From Punica granatum (Eukaryota; Streptophyta; Magnoliopsida; Myrtales; Lythraceae), in the NCBI RefSeq assembly GCF_007655135.1, contig NC_045133.1:22355845-22419844 (forward strand): 64,000 nucleotides of DNA, written 5' to 3'. The notes beneath the pieces are model-generated. The model did not search any database and had not been told where the DNA came from. It saw only the letters and a program-made list of their open reading frames with translations. This document shows positions 32,559-43,205 of this stretch, piece after piece. How positions within the stretch are numbered: the stretch's first letter is position 1; the number at the start of each line of letters is the position of its first letter. A program made the position numbers and the translations under genes.

Positions 32559-35281
32559 TTAGACAGCATACACAGCAGCGTCCAAACGAGGAATCAATAT
32601 AATCTCCACTAGAGTGGCTTTGGCGAGGCTCATGCTCGAACCCATGAATGAGACGGGCCAGCGACAGCTGAACGAGTCTAGTACCCAGCCACATGCCAGG
32701 GTACGACCTCCTCCCTGAACTGAAAGGGAGGAGCTCGTTGTTTTGGCCTCTTAGATCCACCTGGGCATTGTCGGTGAGGAATCTCTTAGACCCACGGGTC
32801 GTGTTGAACCTTCCATGAATTCACCATAATTTGAGTGCCTTTCGAGATGTAGTATCCAGCCACGGTGCAATCCTCAGTGGCCTCCCGTGGGCTCAAGAGT
32901 GGACCAGACGGGTACCGGCGGGCCGTTTCTTTCACTACTGCCTGTAGATATGGAAGCTTAGGGATATCAGAATCATCAACCAAACGGTCACGACCCACGA
33001 CCGTGTCCAGCTCTTCCCAACCCTTCTTGAGGGCTTCAGGATGGTTCATGAGGCATGCTATGCCCAAGTCAACATGGTCGCTGTTGTTTCGAAACCATCT
33101 ATTATAATTTCCTGTGAAGATTGAATTAGATAAAATTGCAAATAGTAAGCATTGGCAGTCAAAAGTAATGAAGATTCATTTATTACTAAAAACGATAAGA
33201 AAAAGAAGTACAAGAACAGGAATGCTGGTGGGATATCTTCCAAGGAAACTCAGAAGGAGAATATATGTGAAAAGATCACATCGGATAAGCACAATACAGT
33301 TTTAGATGCCAGCCAATCTACAAGTATTGAATTCTATTCCCTGCCAAACTACATGGACCTCCATAAAAACCAGGATGGAAAGATCCTCAAGTTGAATCCA
33401 TGCAATTTTTAGTTATCACATATGGAAATCCCGAATGAATAAAATAAGAGGTCTTCAGCGGTAGCAGTAGCTCGATACATGAGCCAGAACCAATCTGGGG
33501 ATCTTGATCGGATCCGGCCCAATAAAATCATATCTGGTCAGATTGGGCAGAATCCGACGTGATCTGGTTGGGTCTTGCTCAGATTGGACCATGTCTAGCC
33601 AGATCGAGCAGGCTTTGATCTCTTGGATTGTAACCTAATACTATATAATTTGGATATTGTTCATAAGGGGTTAAGAGTGGGAATTCAAAGGATCCGATGG
33701 GCTATGAAAGGCTAAAGAGGAGAAGATTTTGAGAAGTTGCGAAGAGATTCTGAAAATCTTACTTGGAATTGTAGAAGAATGCTGGAGGGGTTTCAAATCC
33801 CTGCAAACCCTTAATTTTTTTTTTTCAAATAGAATTTTTGAAGAGATTTAACTCTATTTGATTTTATAATCATGTTTTTAAAATTTAACTCTAACTTTAA
33901 CCCTACTCACTACATAATAAAAATTAATAATACAATTATTACTTTTTCATTTTTCTTCGATTTTTTAATCATTTAATTTAATTTTTAATATTAAATTTTC
34001 TCAACTATCTATTACTTTTTTTTCACAATTCAACAGTACAATCATTACTTTTTCTCAATTATTCAATACTTTTTCACATTTTTTCTCATAATTCAACAAC
34101 ACAATCATTACAACTCAATCAAAATTAAAATTCAACTCAACTCAATCACTTTTCCAGTTTGGGTCATAATACCTCCAAATCCTATCCCTCAAAAAACTCC
34201 TGAAAAGTCCTCACTCCAAATGTCAGAGTTAGAAGTGTCTTGCATGCATATATATATAATACAGAATAAAATTCTCAATCTTTACCAGCTAGCCATTCAG
34301 AACATCGACGGGACATGAAATGGCTTAATTTAACGTACGTACCAGACATGTCGCCTTAATGCTGATATCAGGAGTGTATGGGTCACTCATCAGCTGCCCT
34401 TTCACCTGGAGGGAAAGCATCTTATCAAATAGGTCCTCCTCGTCCTTGCTTTTCACCCTTCTCTCGCGGTCCTGGCGATGCTCGTCCACTGCTCGATAAC
34501 AACATCCAGCTCCTTGATTACCTGCTTCATCCCCCTTGTCTGCCCTTGGAAATTATCTGTCCACCTGAGAAAGGGAACTGCATCCGAGAGCACGATGGCA
34601 CCGGCCAACACGATAAGCCGCTTGATGGCCTTTTGGAACTGCCTCACTTGTCTCTCCGGGTATTCGCCGGAGAAGGCGAAGTAATGTTTCCCAGCTACCA
34701 CTCTAACCATTACGTTCGTCATTATACCAGCGGACCACTCTGACAGGTTCGCGGCCACTTTTCGAGCTCGTGCACTGCTTGTACAGTACCCTTACTCCTT
34801 CGCGGATCTCCGACTCCCACACATCTTTGAAAAAATCAACCCTGTGGGGTTTTAGGAGATGCGGGGTTGCAATCTTCCGCACCTCGCGCCAGTAGTTGCC
34901 GTAGGGTGCGAACCCCAACATGGCATAGTTGTAGCCCAGGAGCTTGGGGGCTGTCAGCAAGGGGCGCGAGGTGAGATACCTGTCGTTGGTCGTGAAACAC
35001 TCCTTGGCTTCTTCCCACCGGCTTAACACAACAATAGGGCGATGCCCCAGATGGAGTGTAAAAACCGGCCCGTACTTATCGGCTAGTCTTCTGAGTTTTC
35101 AATGAAGGACCTCATCTCCGCCAAGTAGGTTGAGATGGCCAATGATCGGCAATCCGCCATCGGGTTCGGGAGCTAATTTCTTGTTCTTCCCACCACTCTT
35201 AGGCCCCCTTCTACCCAAAATATAGTAGAGAGTGAGTGACACAATCAGAAAAATCACGGTGAAGTAGAGACTAGAATCCAT
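32559..35281 (-). pseudogene. Cytochrome P450 CYP82-like pseudogene
   Basis: Exon 1 is 35281-34343 and exon 2 is 33111-32559. The 1231-bp intron has a CTG|GTACGT donor and a CTTCACAG|G acceptor, phase 0, at the usual CYP82 position. Visible features: N-terminal membrane anchor (FTVIFLIVSLTLYYIL), proline-rich hinge ending LPIIGHL, helix C WREVRK, I-helix GFETT, K-helix ETAR (ExxR), and a haem loop with C-terminal IPRLDAA. Breaks: in-frame TGA at codon 61 (35099-35101); frame changes near 34745, 34485, 33060, 32786 (also removing most of the PERF region) and 32634. The invariant haem Cys is Tyr (TAC, 32701-32703). CYP82 enzymes are ER-bound monooxygenases of specialised metabolism; this copy's former substrate is unknown. 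Confidence 0.93.
33112..34342 (-). other. Single intron of the CYP82 pseudogene, with repeat
   Basis: About 1.2 kb. The part at 33790-34210 is AT-rich, with recurring CAACA..ATCATTACTTTTTC motifs, and looks like an inserted MITE-type repeat. I could not place its ends or a target duplication. Confidence 0.6.
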
Positions 35282-35315
35282 GGCACGCTCAAACCAAATG
35301 GATCCTACAACTGAA

Positions 35316-35323
35316 TATTTATA
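35316..35323 (-). promoter_or_regulatory. Candidate TATA box of the CYP82 pseudogene
   Basis: TATAAATA on the minus strand, 35-42 bp before the ATG. This would give a very short leader, so it is only a candidate. Confidence 0.3.
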
Positions 35324-36301
35324 AACACAGACACGGGAAGGGAGATATATGTATACATATTTATAACATATGACTAGTTATTTTACTTTAAGCCAAAGAT
35401 GGACTACATATGATGAGATCTATATATATGATATTGTACTATGTGTAATATATATGAAACAACAAATGGTGATGTTCCTTCACTAGTGGTCGTTATTAGT
35501 CCATATGGTCATTGACTATAATTTGTCTTATTGCTAACTTGCTTTGCTATCTCACTGTGAAGGTTAATCTCTTCCCATAGGACAATTATTCCTTTTCTTC
35601 CTTTGTGTATATCTTTATATATATGGATATTCTCAAGGATGAACCATTATAATTTAGAACGATGATATAGATTTTGGCAGAAATTTTGCTTTTCTGGGAC
35701 AATTATATTCATGAGCAATTATTTTGTGTTCTTGTTTATATATATATATATATATATAAGTATTTTGTGTCCTTGTGTTAAATTTCACTTCTTTTGGCAC
35801 GGATGGAAATTCAGTAATAGCATTGGTTGCCCTTTGCTGGGAAGTTCTATGGTGCAATAACTTTAAAGTGATTGCATGATGCAGTCAAAATAAATTACTT
35901 CAAAATCAAAGTAAATTACTTTAATTGTAATTTGCTTAACTTTCTAGCAAATTACTAATAAATAAAATAAATTACACACATTTCAAAATAAATTATACAA
36001 ATTTTAAGGTAAATTACATAAATTTTAAAGTCATTTAAAACATATCTCAAAGAGTTTTACGTAAATTTTTAGTAAAATATATACTTTTTACTTAAATTTT
36101 TAGTAATTTTCATGGTTGTATGGTACAACCAATCAAATTGGTTGCACCATAGAATTTCCTTTGTGAGTGTAATTCTTGTTTGTCTCATTTTTAAATTGAG
36201 AATTTATTGTTTGCAAACAATTAATGATGGACAAAGACTTGACAACAATATCAGCTTATCATCTCTACAAAGTAAATTATTTTACTTATTTATTTATTTA
36301 T

Positions 36302-36644
36302 GGAGTTTTTATCCCAAATGGCCCATGATTTACTCGTTTTGTTAAATTTATTATATGTTTTTTTTGTCAGATATATTACATAGTTTACTTTTTGCATCAA
36401 ATTTATCCCCGCGTTATCTTTTCCGTCGACATCTAACGGCAGCGTTGACGTGGCACGTGGAGCGATAGTGGGCCCCACTTGCCACGTGGGCTCTACGTCA
36501 GTACGTCCGTTAGATGTCGACGGAAAAGATAACGGCATGAAAGATTTAAAGAAAATGTAAACCATGTGATATAGCTAACAAAAAAAAGCATATGATATAT
36601 TTGACAAAACGCGTAAATTATTGGCCATTTTAGATAAAAATTCC
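36302..36644. mobile_element. Intact foldback MITE (Mutator-like TSD)
   Basis: 343 bp, a near-complete palindrome between 9-bp repeats TTTATTTAT (36293-36301 and 36645-36653). Inner arms GTTATCTTTTCCGTCGACAT (from about 36412) and its complement (to about 36535) are perfect over more than 20 bp, and the centre folds again around GTGGGCCCCAC. The same insertion as the split copy at 940-6050; absent from copy III, where one TTTATTTAT remains (61192-61200). Confidence 0.8.
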
Positions 36645-36659
36645 TTTATTTATTTATTC

Positions 36660-36691
<32 letters not shown>

Positions 36692-36811
36692 ATAAATGAA
36701 CTGAATGAGCATCATGAATTTGCAGGAACATATGCCTATTCATAAAAGATATATTAGGGGAAATTTTTTTTTTCTAAAAAAATAAAATTCATTGACTCAT
36801 ATCGTCTCTGT

Positions 36812-36896
36812 CTGTGTGTGTGTGTGTGTATGTGTGTGTGTGTATATATATATATATGTGTGTGTGTGTGTATATATATGTGTGTGTGTGTGTGTA
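36812..36896. repeat. (TG)n(TA)n microsatellite
   Basis: Alternating TG and TA runs. Copy III keeps only a short GTGTGTGTGT at about 61341. Confidence 0.9.
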
Positions 36897-37849
36897 TTAA
36901 GGGTGGTATTATGTAACTTATTGTTTTCAATATAAGTAGAGTTATTTATGAAGATTTGAAAAAAATAATTACAAAATTAATTGATAAAAAAGATCAACAG
37001 GAGTCGGGAAAAGAAAATAATCGTGAAGGTGGACTGCGTGAGAGGAGAGAGAGGAGAAGAGAGGAAAGTGAGAAAATGCGGGATTGATAAGAAAAACAAA
37101 TGAATTTACTGGTGCATCTTTTCATCTAATGGTTCTGATGCATTTATTAAATTTCATTTAATGATTCTCATATTTAGAAATTTATTTTACAATGGGCAAT
37201 TACAGAAACTAAAAGCCCTTCTCAAATGTATAAATCGTATAGTAAACAGTACAGATATATCTTTTCTTATCCAATGTCCTATTCTTTTCTTCCCCTCCTA
37301 TCAAAAGACGGATGGACCTATCCGTGGAAAAACAACAAACGAATTATTGTACCTTTTGTTTTCCAACCCTCATACCTGTCAACTGATCCCGCCTAGCTAT
37401 ACATAAGATTCGCTCAAAATCCCGCCTATCGTGAAATCATCAATATAATTGTTATTCGTTTCTAGTGCAATATTGGTTCCACATTATCAGGATGTCAAAT
37501 TATGAAGTGTTCTTTCACCACTTCACAATTTATCTTCAACCATTTCGGCATAACATTTTTATGTCACAAACTTTAACTCGGGTAACATCTCCATGAACCA
37601 CTACTATAATCCAATTTTTTTTAAAAAAATTTATTTTTATAATTCTATCAGATTTCAATATGACTTTTTCATGAAGCCAATTGTTAATTGGAAAAATTAC
37701 ACCAAAAAGTTAGAGTTTTTACGTTTGTCCCAAATTTAGTCAAATTAGAATTTATTCTCATATATGACCAACCGTCCAATTCCGTTAATGTTTTCTGTCC
37801 GTTTGCTGACATGTACTTAAAGGGACTCTAATGTGGACCCACAGCTACA

Positions 37850-38520
37850 CATGTAGCACCACTCATTGCATGCGCCTCATTAAAAATTCAGAAAAATATA
37901 AAAAAGAAAATTTAAAAAATTCCAGTAAACCTAGAAAAAAAATTAATTTAAAGAAAATTCATAAAAATGTGGAAGATTTAAAAACAAACAGTAAAATTAA
38001 TAAAATGAAAAAATGAAAAATTTTAAAAACCAAAGAAGATTCATAAAACTTGTTCAACAAAGACTTGAAAGCTGAAGAAAATTCATAAAATTTGAAAACA
38101 AATAAAAAATTTAAAAACTATCAAATTTTTTTTATAAAACTTACTGACCACAGAAAATAAAAAATGCAGAATATTCAAGAAAAAATTCAAAATTTTATGA
38201 TTTTCTATTTATATTTTCATAATTCTCATAATTTTATTTTTAATTTTTATATATTTCATTTTATTTGTTTTGAATTTCTTATGAATATTCTCTAATTTTT
38301 AGATTTTTTTCTATAAATTTCCGAATTTTCTTCGGTTTTTAAATTTTTTCTAAATTTTCAGAATTTTTTTCTATTTGTTTCCAAACTTTCAGAACTTTTC
38401 CTTATGAATTTTCTTTAATAGTTTTAAATTGTTTTGTGAATTTTTCGGAACTTTTTTTTTAAATTTTCTTTGATTTTTAACGTTTTCTAAATTTTCTATG
38501 AGGTAGTATGCAACGAGTGG
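37850..38520. repeat. Imperfect large inverted repeat (A-rich/T-rich arms)
   Basis: The left arm is a purine-rich series of GAAAATTCATAAAA-type phrases. The right arm reads as the same phrases reversed (TTTATGAATTTTC). Both arms also occur in copy III (61910-62540). No ORF. Possible foldback element; the arms are low-complexity, so pairing may partly be chance. Confidence 0.4.
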
Positions 38521-39277
38521 TGCAATGTGTGTAGTTGTGATCCGCATTGATGTCCTGTAAATCTTTGTCTATAAATAGATGAAAAACGTTGCTAGAGTTG
38601 GATAGCTCGCCAATTTGAGAAAAAAAAATAGAAAGCACGTATTTTTGTGAGATATAATTTAAATTTAGTTGAATCAGAGACAAACTTTGAAACTCTAATA
38701 AGTAATAATAGCATCAAACTATTTTCAGGTTATATGGAAAATCTTATCCCACAGATAGAATATAAATTCACTATATCGTGCACAACCAAACTATATTATT
38801 TTCATATTTAACATAGTATGTTGTGAACAAAACCGTGATAACACTCTTTTTTGTGAGACTAACCGTGTCAGGCTTTTCCCTCCTATTATCGGCCTTCTCT
38901 CCATTCTTCTTCTCACAACCCAAAAGTGATAATGAAATCTTTTCAACGTGGCCAAAATGTTTCCTTTTTTGTACATTTATTCGTTTTCTTTTATAAGTCT
39001 TCTAGATACCAAATAAAATGCTACTTACAATTTTGTATTATTTTTTCTTTGTCTTAGATTGAAATTAGCCGACTAATACTTTCTTTAGAGCAGAACAAAT
39101 AAAATTCTTCCATCCAAGTGGTTGATGAAAAATGTTCTTTTTAATGAAAATAACAATTCATTAAGTTTTATATAAGTTGAGATGCGGAGAGGAAATATCT
39201 TAAACAACCATGAACATTAAAGCAGATATTTTGTTTTGTTCAATTAAAGTAGATGTTCATAAATTTAGTTTTCTATT

Positions 39278-42200
39278 TGTCAGCATCCAATTTTGGTCCA
39301 CCGGTTCCAGAGGGGCAGAATCGTCATTTTGCCACCCGTAAAGGAACGATTAATTACTCGAGTAATTCACAACTTTTTGAAAATAGCAAAGTTTCCTAAT
39401 TTTACACCAATTTTATGTTTTTCTTTCAAAAATAATGCTATTTGGGACGTTTTCAAATTTCTCGTACGTTGACGTCAATTTTCAAAATTCGGAACAAAAT
39501 TCGAGATTAAAAATAATTTTATTATTGATTAACAAATTTTTCATAGCGCGATAGCAGTCTCGAATTATTTTTCCGATCTCCAATCAAGAAGATGAAATTT
39601 TAAATTTATACGCGCGTTGAATTCTTGAAAAAAAAAAGTCAGAAATGGTCAGAAGTCAGTGACTTCTGACCGTTGCTCCTTCTTCTTCCTTTCTTTCTCC
39701 TGTTCTTCTTCTTCCTCTTTTCTTTCTTTTTCTTTTTCCTTTTCTTCTTCCTCTTGGCAGAGACGGAACCGAGCCCGTGACCGCTGCACCCGAGCCTGCC
39801 ACACGCCCTCTGCACACGCCAATGTCTTCCTCTGCACACGCGAACGGAACCGTGCACGCCGTCTCTCTCTCTCTCTCGATTTTTCGGAAGAAAAACCCGC
39901 AGCTCACTCGGGTTTTCGGAGGGGACAGGCAGCTCGATTTCTTTTTTTCTTCGGAACTCACGCCCTCCGTTAGCGGGCGGATTCTCTCCGAAAGAGAGAC
40001 CCTCAGCTCGGGTTTTGAACGAAAAAAATTCGAAAAAACTCTCAGCTCACGAATTCTTTCGAAAACCCGGAGCTCGTACCTCGTGGCGGCCGAAATCCCA
40101 CAGCTCATCCATAGACACACACGGCCCGCAGCTCTGCTCCCGTCGAATCCCTCTCTCTCTCTCGGCCTCTCGATTTTCCAAAAAAACAAAAACCGCAGCC
40201 CACGGGAGACTGAAACACACACGAAAAAAAACCCACAGCTCGATTTCGGCGGACTCCCTTAGCTCGTTCGGACGCTCCTCAGCTCCGACTCCCATTCGCC
40301 CTCAACTCCCACAGTCCGGACGCCCATAGCTCGGAACCCACCTTTTTTCTCAACCGAACTCACGGCCCTCGGCCCTCCGAAACCCCGAGCTCGTGAACAC
40401 CTGCAACTCCCGGCCGAGCCCGTAGCTCCTCCCACTGCTCGACTCCCCGACTCTCTCTTCCTCCAGCTCCTCTCTCGCCGTCGCGTCTAGCCATCACGGC
40501 TGCCCGGACCACCCCTCTCTTTCTCTCCATTTTTCATTTTTTTTCTTTCTTTCTTCTAATCGTGTCCAGATCTCCGTTGGACAGACACGCCCAGCAGCCT
40601 AACTAGCGGCCCAGTCTAGCAGCGCCGGCCCAGTCCAGCAGCGGCCCAGCCCGCATCCAGCCCAGTTCAAACTCCAGTGGCCCCATTCGGCCCAGTCCGA
40701 ATTCCAGCGGCCCAGTCCAGCTCAGCCGGCCCAGTTCAAACTCCAGCGGCCCATTCGGCCCCGAATTTTAAAATTCATTTCAGTCGAGTCCCGGCCATTT
40801 TCAGCACGTTCCAATCAGTCCCCAAATTTTTCAGAATTTTTAAATTAGTTCCGAAAACTTTTAAAGTCATTTCAATTTGGTCCTTGGGGCATTTTTTACT
40901 TTTCAGATCAGCCCCAATTTGTAAATTCGTTTCAAACAAGTCTTGGGACATTTTCAGTATTTCTTACACAGTCCCCAATTTTCCATAATTTTCAAATCAG
41001 TCCCCTGAAACTTTATCCGAATTTTCAAACTAGTCCTTGATCTTTTAAAATTGTTCAAATCAGTCCCTGAACATTTTCTAAAGATATCCAACCCTTTCCT
41101 ACTTGGATCACCGACCGACAATGTATGTGCCCTATTTAAATATTTTATTCTTGTAATTATATGTATACAACATGACAATGTGTGTGCTTTGTATTATTTT
41201 CCGCTTCTATGAGTCGGTGCCATTTTATCGATTACGTTAAAATTATATGTGTGTATGTGTTTATCATAATCATGGCGGCACCGATTGTGTAAATATTTAT
41301 TTTTATCGTGCTTGATGTGATAATGTACTCAAGATCCGTGTTTGAACATTTTATTTTCTCGTTTTAACTGAAACCTCACATGAATCTGTAATCATGCAAA
41401 CTCGACTTAAAATTAATTTTTTAAATCCCAAGGTGGTCGGGAATTAGGATTCGCATTGGACGGTCCCTTAATGATCGATTCAACGATCTGAAACCCGCAC
41501 ATTCAAAGCATTCGGCAAAACATTAATTAATTTAATCAATAATTCCAACAACGGGGTAATTCGAACGTTCATATGATTAATTAACTCACTTGGCCCTAAT
41601 AATTTTGCACGAATTGGTAATAAATCGGTAACACGCGTCGATAAGTTGCAAACATGTGTTGGTGCTCTTATCAAAACTTGTAAATTTTATAAAACGCGAG
41701 ACACGTGGTTTGATGTGACATGGATGTCTAGGAAGGATTTGCGCGTCTTGACTCGAGACTTCACCTGATTTCAGGAAACTCAGGTCGGGGCGTGGAAGTT
41801 CTTCTTAGATCACTTCCGGATAGATTAACCGATCTTTTGGCCCTTTAGGGTTCTTGACAACCCTGGAAGGTCCAGGAGACCGGTTAGCGCCGGTCACAGT
41901 CCGAGGTGGCCCACACCTTGTAGTCTCTCTTTTCCGAAAAATAATTTTCACTTCAAGGGCAAAATCGTCTATTTGCAACTTTGCGACACCCCTAGGGTTA
42001 GAATAACATAAACACTATGGTATCAGGGTAGGGATGGGCTACCTGTCTAGGTGCAGCTTCATCTGCATAGCCCGCTCTATCCGACCGATGAGTTTTTATT
42101 ATTCTAGCATAGTCTCGGGTAGTTAGTTCCGGTGGATTGGCTCAAAATACAAATATCGGACTAATTGTGTACTTGGTTAAGATAAAAACGGACAATAGCG

Positions 42201-43205
42201 GGTTAGGTACTAGGTTCTAGGGTTTACGGGCGAAATTCATGTTCTGTAATAACCTGTAACAACCTTAGTATCATGACATAAAACAATCCTAAAAGCAACC
42301 CACGAATACAAGACTTGACTACAGACGCCACGTCTGTCAGGTCATTGGAAAATAATGCCGAGTGCGAAATACCTTCCCAAGGCGATTCTTGATCGATTCA
42401 CACCTTGTACCCATTTTGTTTGCTTTAGGGTAGGATTTGCATGCCAAGATACCCCAGTTAATAATCAATTAATTCACGTAAACTCGGCAATAACAAAACC
42501 CCATTGTTTGTTTACTTGTACCTCCTTGTTACATTCTTGCACTTGTTTGTTATGCGGATCGAGCTCGATCCTTTAGGACACGATTCATAGGAGGGTCCAA
42601 CGCCCCAACCGTAGATCACGGGGTCCAACTTCCTAACACTGAGCGCGCATCTTAATTTCAATTCAAGTATTTTCAAACCACACGGTGAACACGAGTGGAA
42701 TAATGACCGAACGCGAACCGACCGGGATTCAGTTGTTGTAATTTGTATTTTATTTATTTGATAGGACAATGTAAGGATTTATGTTGTACATTTATTCATG
42801 TAAGAATCCCGATCGGAGAGTGGACGGTCGAAGCGTTTCTTCGAATTTACGGTATCAAAACGCGTAAGATGAGCAGAACTTAATTAAGCGGTAATTAAAT
42901 TAAAATGGCAAGCCTAGACAAGCTAGAGTACCGATAGGACGTGCGAGATATAGGCTCGCATGTAATAGAACCCCCGAATTCGGAACCTCGGGTTTCGTAG
43001 ACCATATGCCTTAGCAATTAGGTGTACCCCGTACCCTTAGACTCGGGTAACTTGCCGGCCCTCGACCTTCGGATCGTAAAATGACAAGTGGCGACTCCTT
43101 CTCACGTGCGTCCGTCGCGCGTCCCTAGGAAGGTGGACACTCCCAAGCCGCGTTGCATAAACGCGTGCACGCGTGCCCCGACGAGATGAAACTCGGGTGT
43201 GCACA
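39278..43205 (+). repeat. 5' LTR of element B
   Basis: 3928 bp, TGTCAGCATCC to GTGTGCACA. Compared with the 3' LTR it lacks about 340 bp (equivalent to about 50190-50515), joined at GGCCC/CGAATTTTAAAATTCA near 40758. Divergence from the 3' LTR is visibly higher than within element A, so this insertion is older. ATATAGG hairpin at 42940-42962, where one stem pair is G-U. Confidence 0.9.

Larger units (their letters stand above)
35457..39277. repeat. Copy II of the paralogous segment, left part
   Basis: It begins as the 5' flank of the CYP82 pseudogene and matches copy I (230 onward) and, from 36041, copy III (60741 onward). It carries an intact MITE. Relative to copy III it has about 430 extra bp at 37130-37560. 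It is broken at CTATT (39273-39277) by element B and resumes at 58342. Confidence 0.8.

Noticed and set aside
32434..32760. C-terminal P450 frame continuing past GFE to 32434
   Set aside because: Beyond GFE the frame is nonsense; the true C-terminus (IPRLDAA..) is in another frame and stops at 32559, so the long frame is a frameshift product.
33114..33412. Plus-strand frames opposite the CYP82 intron
   Set aside because: They cover intron sequence antisense to the P450 and have no recognisable domain.
36112..36345. 77-codon plus-strand frame
   Set aside because: Crosses the left TSD of the MITE and is not open in copy III.
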